Source of the DNA: Pseudomonas indica NBRC 103045
Lineage (GTDB): Bacteria; Pseudomonadota; Gammaproteobacteria; Pseudomonadales; Pseudomonadaceae
Assembly: GCF_002091635.1 (NCBI RefSeq)
Contig: NZ_BDAC01000007.1
Location: 184,529 to 248,528 of the forward strand
Direction of reading: 5' to 3'
Length of the DNA stretch: 64,000 nucleotides
Below, piece by piece: positions 1 to 11,266 of the stretch (the first letter of the stretch is position 1; each line of letters begins with the position of its first letter). The position numbers and the translations under genes were made by a program. Under the pieces are notes generated by a model that was not told where the DNA came from, did no database searches, and saw only the letters and a list, made by a program, of their open reading frames with translations.

Positions 1-585
1 CCAGAGGTTGCCCTTCTCGTCATGATTTTCCACTTCCAGGTCGGAAATGGCGGTGTGGAATTTGGTGTCCCAGTTGACCAGGCGTTTGCCGCGGTAGATC
101 AGGCCGTCTTCGAACAGGCGGACGAAGGCTTCCTTGACCGCCTCGGACAGGCCCGCATCCATGGTGAAGCGCTCGCGCGACCAGTCCACCGAGGAGCCCA
201 GGCGACGAATCTGGCGGGTGATGGTGCCGCCGGATTCTTCTTTCCATTGCCAGACTTTCTCTAGGAATTTTTCCCGGCCGAGGTCGTGGCGACTGACGCC
301 CTGGGCGGCGAGCTGGCGCTCCACCACCATCTGCGTGGCGATGCCGGCGTGGTCGGTGCCCGGCTGCCACAGGGTGTTGCGGCCTTGCATGCGGCGCCAG
401 CGGATCAGAGCGTCCATGATGGCGTTGTTGAAGCCATGGCCCATGTGCAGGCTGCCGGTGACGTTCGGCGGCGGGATCATGATGGTGTAGGGCTCGCCGG
501 AACCTTGCGGGGCGAAGTAGTTCTTGGACTCCCAGGTCTGGTACCAGGAAGTCTCGATGGCATGCGGCTGGTAGGTCTTGTCCAT
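1..585 (-). CDS. valS: Valine-tRNA ligase, N-terminal part (runs off window)
   Basis: Class I aminoacyl-tRNA synthetase that charges tRNA-Val in the cytoplasm. Only the first 195 codons are present; the frame is open to base 1. The ATG at 585 gives [16 protein letters not shown], the typical family start. The class I signature is seen as [13 protein letters not shown], with the HIGH-type HMGH at residues 47-50, followed by the expected WRRMQG and [11 protein letters not shown] blocks. The conserved neighbours holC and pepA lie upstream on the same strand, an arrangement common in gammaproteobacteria. The catalytic KMSKS region and the editing domain lie outside the window. Confidence 0.97.
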   Translation of the reverse strand, partial: MDKTYQPHAIETSWYQTWESKNYFAPQGSGEPYTIMIPPPNVTGSLHMGHGFNNAIMDALIRWRRMQGRNTLWQPGTDHAGIATQMVVERQLAAQGVSRHDLGREKFLEKVWQWKEESGGTITRQIRRLGSSVDWSRERFTMDAGLSEAVKEAFVRLFEDGLIYRGKRLVNWDTKFHTAISDLEVENHDEKGNLW

Positions 586-719
586 GCGGCGGGACCCTTA
601 AGACGGCTGATCACGGAAAACCGGGGAGTATAGCGGGGTTGGCCAACGGCAAGCCACAGGCAGCAGGCGGGAAGCCGGCTGCGCGTGCTACGTTCTTTCT
701 GCAGAAGCGGTGCTGTCGT

Positions 720-1100
720 TTACCGTTTACGTTGGGCCAGCAAACGATCCAGGCGGGCGTCCAGGCGGCGCTTGAGTTCGGCCTCGATCTGCGGCACGAA
801 ATCGTCGATCACGTCCTGCAGGATCAATTGCGCGGAGGCGCGCAGTTCCGTGTCCAGGCGCGCCAGTTCGGCGGCGACGCTGTGCTGGACGGTTGCCGCG
901 ACAGGCGCCGGTGCTGCCGCGCGTGGGGCGGTATGGGGCGGGGCCGGGGCGACCACGTCGGAGAGCAGGGGAATCTGCGCCGGATCGACGGATTCGGTCA
1001 ACAACGGCGGTTCCAGTGTGTCGTCGCCCAGCAGATCGCGGATCGATTCGAGATCGTCCAGCAACTGCTTGGGTTTTTGCGGTGGGGTATGGCTGTCCAT
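720..1100 (-). CDS. Conserved small protein between holC and valS, function unknown
   Basis: A 126-residue protein starting MDSHTPPQKPKQLLDDLESI. The ATG at 1100 lies 7 bases downstream of the holC stop, so the longer upstream extension of the frame, which overlaps holC, is unlikely. The N-terminal half is acidic and proline/alanine-rich and looks disordered. The C-terminal half (about 75-126) is a predicted amphipathic helix rich in Leu, Glu and Arg, ending in the basic tail LLAQRKR. No enzymatic motif is visible. I recall that Pseudomonas genomes keep an uncharacterised gene at this spot. Its position next to the DNA polymerase III chi subunit gene suggests co-transcription but does not establish a function. 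Confidence 0.8.
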   Translation of the reverse strand: MDSHTPPQKPKQLLDDLESIRDLLGDDTLEPPLLTESVDPAQIPLLSDVVAPAPPHTAPRAAAPAPVAATVQHSVAAELARLDTELRASAQLILQDVIDDFVPQIEAELKRRLDARLDRLLAQRKR

Positions 1101-1107
1101 CGAACGT

Positions 1108-1536
1108 TCACAGGCGGGGCAGGCGGTGGTCCTGCAAAGGATAGCCGTGCTCCCGGTAGAAACGGAAACTCTCTCTTGCCGCCTGACGGATGGATGGCTC
1201 TTCGACCACCAGTTCGGCGACCCGGGCGAAGCGGCTGAAAAAGGCGGGCACACCGGCTCCCAGGTTGATCATCAGGTCCTGGTGAGTGCCTGGCGCTTCG
1301 CCGAGCCCCAGGGCCACCGGCGCCTCTTCATCCTCCTCGGCCAGGCTGTGCGGCAGGAAGGCTTCGCCCTTGAAGCGCCACATTTCCGCGTCAAGACGGT
1401 TGCGCTGGGCGTCGTCCTGGCAGTGAACGTAGATGCGATGCCCCAGACGCCAGGCTTTTTCCGCCAGCTTGCAGGCGAAGGCCAGACGTGCCTCGGGATC
1501 GGCGCTGGGCAGGATGTAGAAGTCGACTTTGGTCAT
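1108..1536 (-). CDS. holC: DNA polymerase III subunit chi
   Basis: The chi subunit of the clamp-loader complex links the replicase to SSB. The 142-residue length and the start MTKVDFYILPSADPEARLAFACKLAEKAW match the HolC family: a beta strand, then the C-x2-L-x2-K-A helix. The family fold is also seen in the DxLWxF-like segment AEMWRFKGEAFLPH and in INLGAGVPAFFSRFARVAELV. It lies between pepA (upstream, 49 bases away) and the small gene before valS. The pepA-holC-valS order is widely conserved and supports the call. Confidence 0.95.
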   Translation of the reverse strand: MTKVDFYILPSADPEARLAFACKLAEKAWRLGHRIYVHCQDDAQRNRLDAEMWRFKGEAFLPHSLAEEDEEAPVALGLGEAPGTHQDLMINLGAGVPAFFSRFARVAELVVEEPSIRQAARESFRFYREHGYPLQDHRLPRL

Positions 1537-1555
1537 GGGATCTCGACGGCGGGTC

Positions 1556-1577
1556 GCGGGGAGCCGGGGCTCCCCGC
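1556..1577. repeat. Perfect GC-rich hairpin between pepA and holC
   Basis: GCGGGGAGCC and its exact reverse complement GGCTCCCCGC are separated by 2 bases, so in practice a 9-bp stem with a 4-base loop. It sits in the pepA-holC gap and has no T-run on the minus strand, so it is not a standard intrinsic terminator. It could act as an mRNA stability or processing hairpin. Confidence 0.6.
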
Positions 1578-1585
1578 GTTGCGCC

Positions 1586-3124
<1,539 letters not shown>

Positions 3125-3216
3125 CTATTTTTTCGGTGTCCGCCTGTCGGCGGGTCGGCCTAAAGCGGCTAGTTTGAGCGTAGCTGTGCGAGCCTGACAA
3201 CCCTGGAGTGGCTGGT

Positions 3217-4338
3217 TTGATTGTCTTCCGTTATCTGTCCCGTGAGCTGCTGATCACCTTGAGCGCGGTGAGTGCCGTGCTGCTGGTGATCATCATGAGT
3301 GGCCGTTTCATCAAATACCTGGCTCAGGCCGCTCAGGGCCTGCTCGACCCGGGCGTGTTGTTCCTGATCATGGGCTTTCGCCTGCCGGGCTTTCTGCAAT
3401 TGATCCTGCCGCTGGGGCTGTTCCTCGGCATCCTGCTGGCCTACGGCCGGCTGTATCTGGATAGCGAGATGACCGTGCTATCGGCGACCGGCATGAGTCA
3501 GAGCCGGCTGATGGCCTATACCCTGGCCCCGACCGCGCTGGTCGCGCTGCTGGTGGCCTGGCTGAGCATGGGCCTGGCGCCACAAGGGGTGGCCGAGGTG
3601 GCGCGCATCCTCAACGAGCAGGACGCGCTGACCGAGTTCGATACCCTGGTGCCCGGTCGTTTCCAGACCATGAAGAACGGCACCCGCGTGACTTACACCC
3701 GCGAGTTGTCGGAAGACCGTGGCGAGCTTGCCGGCATCTTCATTTCGGAGAAGCGCATGTCCCGGCAAGGCGATAAGGAGCGCGGCATCACCGTGCTGGT
3801 GGCCGAATCCGGGCGCCAGGAAATCCAGCCGGACGGCAGCCGCTACCTGATCCTGGAAAACGGTTACCGCTACGATGGCAACCCGGGCCAGGCGGACTAT
3901 CGGGCGATCCAGTACGACACCTACGGTGTGCTGCTGCCGAAGCCGGAAGTCAGTGCTGAAATCAGCGAGCGCGAGGCGATCCCGACCCGCGAGTTGTTCG
4001 GCAGCGATAAGCAGCGTTACCAGGCCGAGCTGCAATGGCGCCTGTCGATCCCGTTGCTGGCCTTCGTGGTGGCGCTGATGGCGGTGCCGCTGTCCAAGGT
4101 CAATCCGCGTCAAGGGCGTTTCCTCAAGCTGCTGCCGGCGATCCTCCTGTATATGGCTTACCTGTCGCTGCTGATCGCCGCCCGGGGCGCGCTGGATAAA
4201 GGAAAGATTCCCATGCAGCTCGGGCTCTGGTGGGTGCATGGGTTGTTCCTGGCCATCGGCCTGTTGCTGCTCTACTGGGAACCCTTGCGGCTGAAGTTGG
4301 CCGCCCGTCGTACCGTGCGGGAGGTGGCCCATGGCTAA
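3217..4338 (+). CDS. lptF: LPS export system permease LptF
   Basis: Inner-membrane permease of the LptB2FG ABC transporter that extracts LPS for the Lpt bridge. I prefer the TTG at 3217 (MIVFRYLSRELLITL, 373 residues): GGAG at 3205-3208 is about 8 bases upstream of it, whereas the GTG at 3208 overlaps that Shine-Dalgarno sequence. The order is three N-terminal membrane segments (about 10-100), a periplasmic beta-jellyroll (about 130-260, with EKRMSRQGDKERGITVLV) and three C-terminal segments (about 265-360). The stop overlaps the lptG start by 8 bases, which implies translational coupling. Confidence 0.94.
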   Translation: MIVFRYLSRELLITLSAVSAVLLVIIMSGRFIKYLAQAAQGLLDPGVLFLIMGFRLPGFLQLILPLGLFLGILLAYGRLYLDSEMTVLSATGMSQSRLMAYTLAPTALVALLVAWLSMGLAPQGVAEVARILNEQDALTEFDTLVPGRFQTMKNGTRVTYTRELSEDRGELAGIFISEKRMSRQGDKERGITVLVAESGRQEIQPDGSRYLILENGYRYDGNPGQADYRAIQYDTYGVLLPKPEVSAEISEREAIPTRELFGSDKQRYQAELQWRLSIPLLAFVVALMAVPLSKVNPRQGRFLKLLPAILLYMAYLSLLIAARGALDKGKIPMQLGLWWVHGLFLAIGLLLLYWEPLRLKLAARRTVREVAHG

Positions 4339-5392
4339 GTTGGATCGTTACATCGGCACCAGCGTGTTCTTTGCGATCCTCAGTGTGCTGGGCATCATCG
4401 TTGGCCTGGCCTTGCTGTTCTCGTTCATCGATGAACTGGGCGATGTCGAGGGTGGCTATGGATTGGCCGAAGCTTTCTATTACGTCCTGCTGACCACCCC
4501 GCGGCGTATCTACGAGATGTTGCCCATGGCCGCGCTGATCGGCTGTCTGATCGGCCTCGGCAGCCTCGCCAGCAGCAGCGAGCTGACCATCATGCGCGCG
4601 GCGGGCGTGTCGATCGGGCGGATCGTCTGGGCGGTGATGAAGCCGATGCTGGTGCTGATGCTGGTGGGCATCCTGATCGGCGAGTACGTGGCGCCCTGGA
4701 GCGAAAACCTGGCGCAGGCCAATCGAGCCATGGCGCAGGGCGGTGGCGATGCGCAGAGTGCCAAGCGCGGTCTCTGGCATCGTCAGGGTGATGAATTCGT
4801 CCACATCAACGCCGTGCAGCCGAATGGTGTGCTTTACGGCGTGACCCGTTATCGCTTCGATGACCAGCGTCATCTGGTGGAGTCCAGCTTTGCCCGGCGT
4901 GCGCTGTACCAGGGCGATCACTGGATGCTGGAGGATGTGGCGACGACCCGCTTCCATGAGCGCAGCACCGAAGTCAGCCAGGCATCGACCCTGCGCTGGG
5001 ATGTCGAGCTGAGCCCGCAATTCCTCGGCACCGTGGTGCTGGCGCCGGATGCGCTGTCGATGACCGGATTGTGGCGCTATATCCAGTACCTGGCGGACCA
5101 GGGCCTCAACAACGGCAACTACTGGCTGGCGTTCTGGAACAAGGTGTTGCAGCCGCTGGTAACGGCGGCGCTGGTGCTGATGGCAATCTCGTTCATCTTC
5201 GGCCCGCTGCGCTCCGTGACGCTGGGGCAGCGGGTATTCACCGGCGTGCTGGTGGGCTTCGTGTTCCGCATTGCCCAGGACCTGTTGGGGCCGTCCAGCC
5301 TGGTGTTCGGCTTTTCGCCGCTGCTGGCGGTGGTGCTGCCGGCCGGTATCTGTGGCCTGGCCGGTTTCTGGCTTCTGAGGCGAGCTGGCTGA
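4331..5392 (+). CDS. lptG: LPS export system permease LptG
   Basis: Partner permease of LptF in the LPS exporter. The 353-residue protein starts MAKLDRYIGTSVFFAIL and shows the same architecture as LptF: N-terminal membrane helices to about residue 115, a periplasmic domain in the middle, and C-terminal helices with the family block ISFIFGPLRSVTLGQRVFTG. The ATG lies inside the end of lptF (8-base overlap), so the two are made from one message, probably in equal amounts. The ATPase gene lptB is not in the window, as is usual. A GC-rich hairpin follows the stop. Confidence 0.96.
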   Translation: MAKLDRYIGTSVFFAILSVLGIIVGLALLFSFIDELGDVEGGYGLAEAFYYVLLTTPRRIYEMLPMAALIGCLIGLGSLASSSELTIMRAAGVSIGRIVWAVMKPMLVLMLVGILIGEYVAPWSENLAQANRAMAQGGGDAQSAKRGLWHRQGDEFVHINAVQPNGVLYGVTRYRFDDQRHLVESSFARRALYQGDHWMLEDVATTRFHERSTEVSQASTLRWDVELSPQFLGTVVLAPDALSMTGLWRYIQYLADQGLNNGNYWLAFWNKVLQPLVTAALVLMAISFIFGPLRSVTLGQRVFTGVLVGFVFRIAQDLLGPSSLVFGFSPLLAVVLPAGICGLAGFWLLRRAG

Positions 5393-5394
5393 TC

Positions 5395-5412
5395 GAGGGG
5401 CGCCAGCCCCTC
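5395..5412. terminator. Possible shared hairpin terminator between lptG and the RDD gene
   Basis: GAGGGGC, a 4-base loop and GCCCCTC form a perfect 7-bp stem in the 37-base gap between two converging genes. There is no clear T-run on either strand, so its activity as an intrinsic terminator is uncertain. Confidence 0.45.
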
Positions 5413-5429
5413 TCTCCATGCTCTCGTCG

Positions 5430-5924
5430 TTATTTCTTGTGGATGTTCTTGGGTAGCTGCACGACTTTGCTCTCGGAGTAGATGTCGTGCCAGCTGCGCT
5501 TCTGCTTGTCCCAGAGAATCCAGAGGAATCCCAGACCTACGCACAGCCAGGAAATGATGGCGATCAGGAAGCGCAGCAGCGCCTGCCAGAGATCGATCGC
5601 TGTGCCGTCGGCATTCTGCACGCGTAACCCCCACACCTGCATGCCCAGGGTCTGGCCATTGTGCGTCCAGAATTTGGCGAAGAAGCCGAACAGGCCGAGT
5701 AGTAACAGGCTGGAAAGAAGTGGGTCGCCATCCAGGGCGCCGGATTCGGAAAGTGCCCGGAGTTTAGCTTCGCCGTAGATGCCCATCTGCACTAGCTTGT
5801 AGGCGAAGGTGATCACCAGTAGCAGGGCCACGCAGAGCAGGAAGTCATAGAACATCGCCGCCAGTCGGCGGATGAGGCCTGCGGTCGGGAAGTCGCCCTG
5901 TGGGTGAAGCGTGTGTTTCGGCAT
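5430..5924 (-). CDS. RDD-family membrane protein
   Basis: A 164-residue integral membrane protein. The RDD signature residues are seen in GLIRRLAAMFYDFLLCVALLL near residues 17-37. Hydrophobic segments follow at about 27-46, 72-92 and 120-142. The block HNGQTLGMQVWGLRV matches the conserved G-Q-T-x-G-x-x-x-x-x-x-R-V pattern of RDD proteins, and the C terminus WDKQKRSWHDIYSESKVV is also typical. RDD proteins have no single established role; some are linked to Na+/H+ exchange. It converges with lptG, and nothing nearby narrows its function. Confidence 0.85.
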   Translation of the reverse strand: MPKHTLHPQGDFPTAGLIRRLAAMFYDFLLCVALLLVITFAYKLVQMGIYGEAKLRALSESGALDGDPLLSSLLLLGLFGFFAKFWTHNGQTLGMQVWGLRVQNADGTAIDLWQALLRFLIAIISWLCVGLGFLWILWDKQKRSWHDIYSESKVVQLPKNIHKK

Positions 5925-5974
5925 CGTGGGGCTCGCAGCGAAGGAAAGCCGCCATTTTACGGAATGACGGGCAT

Positions 5975-6008
5975 AAAAAAGCCCCTGATGTTGCCATCAG
6001 GGGCTTTT
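5975..6008 (-). terminator. Strong intrinsic terminator of the cold-shock gene
   Basis: AAAAGCCCCTGATG, a TTGC loop and CATCAGGGGCTTTT form a 14-bp perfect inverted repeat. On the minus strand it ends in a T-run just after the cold-shock gene stop at 6022. It isolates that gene from the RDD gene further down on the same strand. Confidence 0.9.
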
Positions 6009-6021
6009 GGCGACGCGGCGA

Positions 6022-6234
6022 TTAGCCCAGGATCTGGACCTTATCAGCCTGCATGCCTTTCTGGCCTTGTACGGCTTCGAAGCTGACTTTCTGGCCTTCT
6101 TTCAGGCTCTTGAAGCCATTGCCTTCGATAGCGCGGAAGTGCACGAACAGATCCGGACCGCTCTCGGGGGTAATGAAGCCAAAGCCCTTCTCGTCGTTGA
6201 ACCACTTGACGGTGCCGGTTTGACGATTCGACAT
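6022..6234 (-). CDS. Cold-shock domain protein (CspA family)
   Basis: A 70-residue single cold-shock domain protein that binds single-stranded nucleic acid. Both RNA-binding motifs are intact: RNP1 as KGFGFITP (about 16-23) and RNP2 as DLFVHF (about 28-33), inside the five-stranded OB fold ending [12 protein letters not shown] good AAGGAA Shine-Dalgarno sequence precedes the ATG at 6234. Pseudomonas carries several paralogues (CspA, CapB, CspD types), and I cannot say which this is, so no symbol is given. The long intergenic region upstream could supply the long 5' UTR typical of cold-inducible family members. Confidence 0.95.
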   Translation of the reverse strand: MSNRQTGTVKWFNDEKGFGFITPESGPDLFVHFRAIEGNGFKSLKEGQKVSFEAVQGQKGMQADKVQILG

Positions 6235-6568
6235 ATCTTAATTCCTTGGAACTGGAGTTGATGGCAGCCTCTATGACAATAGAGGACTGGAACTGGTTGC
6301 AGAGAGTAAGAGAAGTCGAGCGGGATGTAGCGGATCTGTAGGATCTACTGCACCAGGTCACGATTCAACAGCGACCCATGCAAACACAGTGCGCACACTC
6401 TACGCTAACTTTCAGGCAAATGCCAACCCCCAGGAAGGTGCCTTTTTCATGGCTGCGGAAGTCCCGGGTCAGGGCTGCGGAAAACGCCATGTCGGCAGAT
6501 GAGGCGGATCGAAGAAGACTTGGAGCGGAGGGCGCCGTCGAGAACGGCTGGGGGGAGATTTTTTCTTA
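6235..6568. other. 334-base gene-free stretch between the cold-shock gene and tRNA-Leu
   Basis: I see no credible coding sequence here; frames that cross it run through the tRNA. On the minus strand it must hold the promoter and 5' leader of the cold-shock gene and the 3' trailer of the tRNA transcript. A 6-bp perfect hairpin, CTCTAT / ATAGAG with a 4-base loop, lies at 6269-6284 in the leader, about 35 bases before the start codon. I could not identify a confident -35/-10 pair for the cold-shock gene. Confidence 0.6.
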
Positions 6569-6655
6569 TGGTGCCTCGGGAGAGACTCGAACTCTCACTC
6601 TGTCGCCAGAAACGGATTTTGAATCCGCCGCGTCTACCGATTCCGCCACCGAGGC
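6569..6655 (-). tRNA. tRNA-Leu, anticodon CAA
   Basis: On the minus strand the acceptor arm GCCTCGG (from 6655) pairs with CCGAGGC, followed by discriminator A and an encoded CCA ending at 6569. The D-arm region GGCGGAATCGGTAGACGC is leucine-like. The anticodon stem GCGGA/TCCGT encloses the loop TTCAAAA, giving anticodon CAA, which reads UUG. A long class II variable arm follows (around CTGGCGACAGAG), then the T arm with GTTCGAGTC. Total length is 87 nt, as expected for tRNA-Leu with CCA. Confidence 0.96.
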
Positions 6656-6668
6656 ATAATGGCGGCGC

Positions 6669-6697
6669 AGTATAGGGACGCGTTTTCTCCGGGTCAA
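6669..6697 (-). promoter_or_regulatory. Sigma-70 promoter of tRNA-Leu
   Basis: On the minus strand, TTGACC (6697-6692) and TATACT (6674-6669) are separated by exactly 17 bases. The -10 box ends 13 bases before the mature 5' end of the tRNA. The near-consensus boxes and ideal spacing fit a strong stable-RNA promoter. Confidence 0.78.
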
Positions 6698-6713
6698 TTG
6701 GGTTTCATGGTCA

Positions 6714-6742
6714 CCGCGAACTAATTCCGTTAAACTTCGCGG
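6714..6742. repeat. Inverted repeat in the queA leader
   Basis: CCGCGAA and TTCGCGG flank a 15-base AT-rich loop, ending 20 bases before the queA ATG. It could be an operator or a 5' UTR stem. A preQ1 riboswitch would need a small C-rich loop and an A-rich tail, and I do not see those. Confidence 0.45.
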
Positions 6743-6762
6743 CCCTGCAAGACGACCCCATC

Positions 6763-8942
<2,180 letters not shown>

Positions 8943-8989
8943 ACAAGAACACGCTTTCCCTTCTTATATATGAGTAACAGGAGTGCTAC

Positions 8990-9325
8990 ATGAGCTTTCT
9001 GATCCCCGCTGCCTACGCTGATGCGGCTGCCCCGGCGGCCGGCCCTGCCGGCACCGGTTTCGAGTGGGTGTTTCTGGTCGGCTTCCTGGTCATCTTCTAC
9101 CTGATGATCTGGCGCCCGCAGGCAAAGCGCGCCAAGGAGCACAAGAACCTGCTCGGCGGTCTGCAGAAGGGCGATGAAGTGGTGACCTCCGGCGGCATCG
9201 CTGGAAAAGTGGTCAAGGTCGCCGACGACTTCGTCGTGCTCGAGGTGTCCGACACCGTCGAGCTGAAGATTCAGAAAGTGGCCATTGCCGCAACGCTGCC
9301 CAAGGGCACGCTGAAGGCCATCTAA
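8990..9325 (+). CDS. yajC: Preprotein translocase accessory subunit YajC
   Basis: A small single-span inner-membrane protein that associates with SecDF. The 111 residues contain one transmembrane helix at about 22-42 (WVFLVGFLVIFYLMIW), then the conserved RPQAKRAKEHKNLL and GDEVVTSGGIAGKV blocks. It lies between tgt and secD, the standard gammaproteobacterial order. A GC-rich hairpin separates it from secD. Confidence 0.97.
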   Translation: MSFLIPAAYADAAAPAAGPAGTGFEWVFLVGFLVIFYLMIWRPQAKRAKEHKNLLGGLQKGDEVVTSGGIAGKVVKVADDFVVLEVSDTVELKIQKVAIAATLPKGTLKAI

Positions 9326-9347
9326 GCACATCACTTCACCATTTGGA

Positions 9348-9368
9348 CGGGGCGCGCAAGGCGCCCCG
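9348..9368 (+). repeat. GC-rich hairpin between yajC and secD
   Basis: CGGGGCGC and GCGCCCCG form a perfect 8-bp stem with loop GCAAG, ending 19 bases before the secD ATG. No T-run follows, so it may tune the yajC/secD ratio by attenuation or mRNA protection rather than end transcription. Confidence 0.55.
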
Positions 9369-9387
9369 CGTCATTAGGCGGCGCGTC

Positions 9388-11253
9388 ATGCTCAATAAAT
9401 ACCCCTTGTGGAAATACCTGCTGATCCTCGTGGTTCTGGCGGTAGGCATTATCTATTCCGCTCCCAATCTCTACCCTGACGATCCGGCCATCCAGATCCG
9501 AGGCCAAAGCGCCGCGCTGCAAATTGGCCAAGCCGATCTGGATCGTGCCGAGCGCGCCCTCAAGGACGCCGGTATCGCAGTCAAGTCGAGCAGTCTCGGC
9601 GAGCAGGGTGGCGGCTTGTTGCGCCTGACCCGCCAGGAAGACCAATTGCCGGCCAGGGATGTGGTTCACCGTGCACTGGGCGACGAGTATGTGGTCGCTC
9701 TGAACCTTGCGCCGACCACGCCCGACTGGTTGCGCAATCTGGGGGCCGGCCCGATGAAGCTGGGCCTGGATCTGTCCGGTGGCGTGCACTTCCTGATGGA
9801 AGTGGATATGGACAAGGCGGTGGATGCGCGCCTGAAAGTCTATGAAGGCGAAGTGAAGAGCCTGCTGCGCAAGGAGCGGGTGCGTTATCGCAGCCTGCCG
9901 CAGCAGGATGGCGCCATCCAGTTGGGGTTCACCGACGCGGATACGCTGGAAAAAGCCCAGGCCCTGGTGCGCCGAAATTTCTCCGACTTCGACGCGACTA
10001 GCAGCGAGCGTAACGGCATGCAGGTGCTCCGCCTGGCGCTGACCCCGGCCAAGCTCGCTGAAATCCGGGAGTACTCCCTCAAACAGAACCTGACCACCGT
10101 GCGCAACCGGGTCAACGAGCTGGGTGTCGCCGAACCGCTGGTTCAGCGCCAAGGCGCCAACCGCATCGTCGTGGAGCTGCCGGGTGTGCAGGACACCGCA
10201 ACGGCCAAGGGCATCCTCGGCAAGACCGCGAATCTGGAGTTCCGCCTGCAGGCCGAAGCGGACGCGGCCCGGGCGACCACCGAAACCTTCGAATTCCGTC
10301 AGGAAGGGCGCCCGCCGGTCCAGTTGGAGCGCACCCTGATCATCACCGGTGACCAGGTGACCGATGCGCAGGCGAGTTTCGACGAGAATGGTCGTCCGCA
10401 GGTGAATATCCGCCTGGACGGTCATGGCGGCGACTTGATGAACCGTGCCACCCGCAACAACGTCGGGCGCAGCATGGCGGTGATTTTCATCGAGCAGAAA
10501 CCGGTGACCCGCTACGTCAAGCAGGTGGTCGACGGCGTCGAGAGGGAAGTCCCGATGCAGGCCTTCCGCGAGGAGAAGAAAATCATCAGCCTGGCGACCA
10601 TTCAGTCGCCGCTGGGCAACAGCTTCCGCATCACCGGTCTCGACGGTCCGGGCGAGTCCTCCGAGCTGGCGCTGCTGCTGCGTGCCGGTGGTCTGGCCGC
10701 GCCGATGTACTTCGCCGAAGAACGCACCATCGGGCCGAGCCTGGGTGCCGAGAACATCGAGTTAGGTGCCAACGCCGCGCTGTGGGGCTTCCTCTTCGTC
10801 GCCCTGTTCATCGTTGCGATCTACAAGTTCTTCGGTCTGCTGGCGACCGTCGCGCTGGGCTTCAACATGGTCGTCCTGGTCGCGTTGATGTCCTTGCTGG
10901 GGGCGACGCTGACCCTGCCCGGCATCGCCGGTATCGTGCTGACCATGGGTATGGCGGTGGACGCCAACGTGTTGATCTTCTCCCGTATCCGGGAAGAAAT
11001 TGCCAACGGAATGTCCATTCAGCGAGCCATCCATGAGGGCTTCGATCGCGCCTTCTCGGCCATTCTCGATGGCAACCTCACCACCTTGCTGGTGGGGGGG
11101 ATTCTCTTCGCCATGGGGACCGGTCCGGTGAAAGGTTTCGCCGTGACGCTGTCGCTCGGGATCATTACCTCCATGTTCACCGCCATCGTCGTGACCCGTG
11201 GCATGGTCAACCTGATCTTCGGTGGTCGCGATCTGAAGAAGCTGTGGATTTAA
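9388..11253 (+). CDS. secD: Protein translocase subunit SecD
   Basis: Membrane component of SecDF, which uses the proton gradient to help pull secretory proteins out of SecYEG. The ATG at 9388 gives MLNKYPLWKYLLILVVLAVG and 621 residues; the 15-codon longer reading from 9343 is not supported by homology. One N-terminal helix is followed by the block LGLDLSGGVHFLMEVD near residue 130. A large periplasmic domain comes next, then five membrane helices from about residue 455, including GMAVDANVLIFSRIREE. It is followed by secF after 13 bases. Confidence 0.97.
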   Translation: MLNKYPLWKYLLILVVLAVGIIYSAPNLYPDDPAIQIRGQSAALQIGQADLDRAERALKDAGIAVKSSSLGEQGGGLLRLTRQEDQLPARDVVHRALGDEYVVALNLAPTTPDWLRNLGAGPMKLGLDLSGGVHFLMEVDMDKAVDARLKVYEGEVKSLLRKERVRYRSLPQQDGAIQLGFTDADTLEKAQALVRRNFSDFDATSSERNGMQVLRLALTPAKLAEIREYSLKQNLTTVRNRVNELGVAEPLVQRQGANRIVVELPGVQDTATAKGILGKTANLEFRLQAEADAARATTETFEFRQEGRPPVQLERTLIITGDQVTDAQASFDENGRPQVNIRLDGHGGDLMNRATRNNVGRSMAVIFIEQKPVTRYVKQVVDGVEREVPMQAFREEKKIISLATIQSPLGNSFRITGLDGPGESSELALLLRAGGLAAPMYFAEERTIGPSLGAENIELGANAALWGFLFVALFIVAIYKFFGLLATVALGFNMVVLVALMSLLGATLTLPGIAGIVLTMGMAVDANVLIFSRIREEIANGMSIQRAIHEGFDRAFSAILDGNLTTLLVGGILFAMGTGPVKGFAVTLSLGIITSMFTAIVVTRGMVNLIFGGRDLKKLWI

Positions 11254-11266
11254 GGGGCACGCCACG

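Noticed and set aside
6378..6659. A 93-codon open frame over the tRNA-Leu region
   Set aside because: It runs straight through the antisense of a structurally perfect tRNA gene, and no ribosome site is evident.
6714..6742. Possible preQ1 riboswitch ahead of queA
   Set aside because: Only a simple stem with an AT-rich loop is present; the C-rich aptamer loop and A-rich tail are absent, and QueA acts after preQ1 incorporation.
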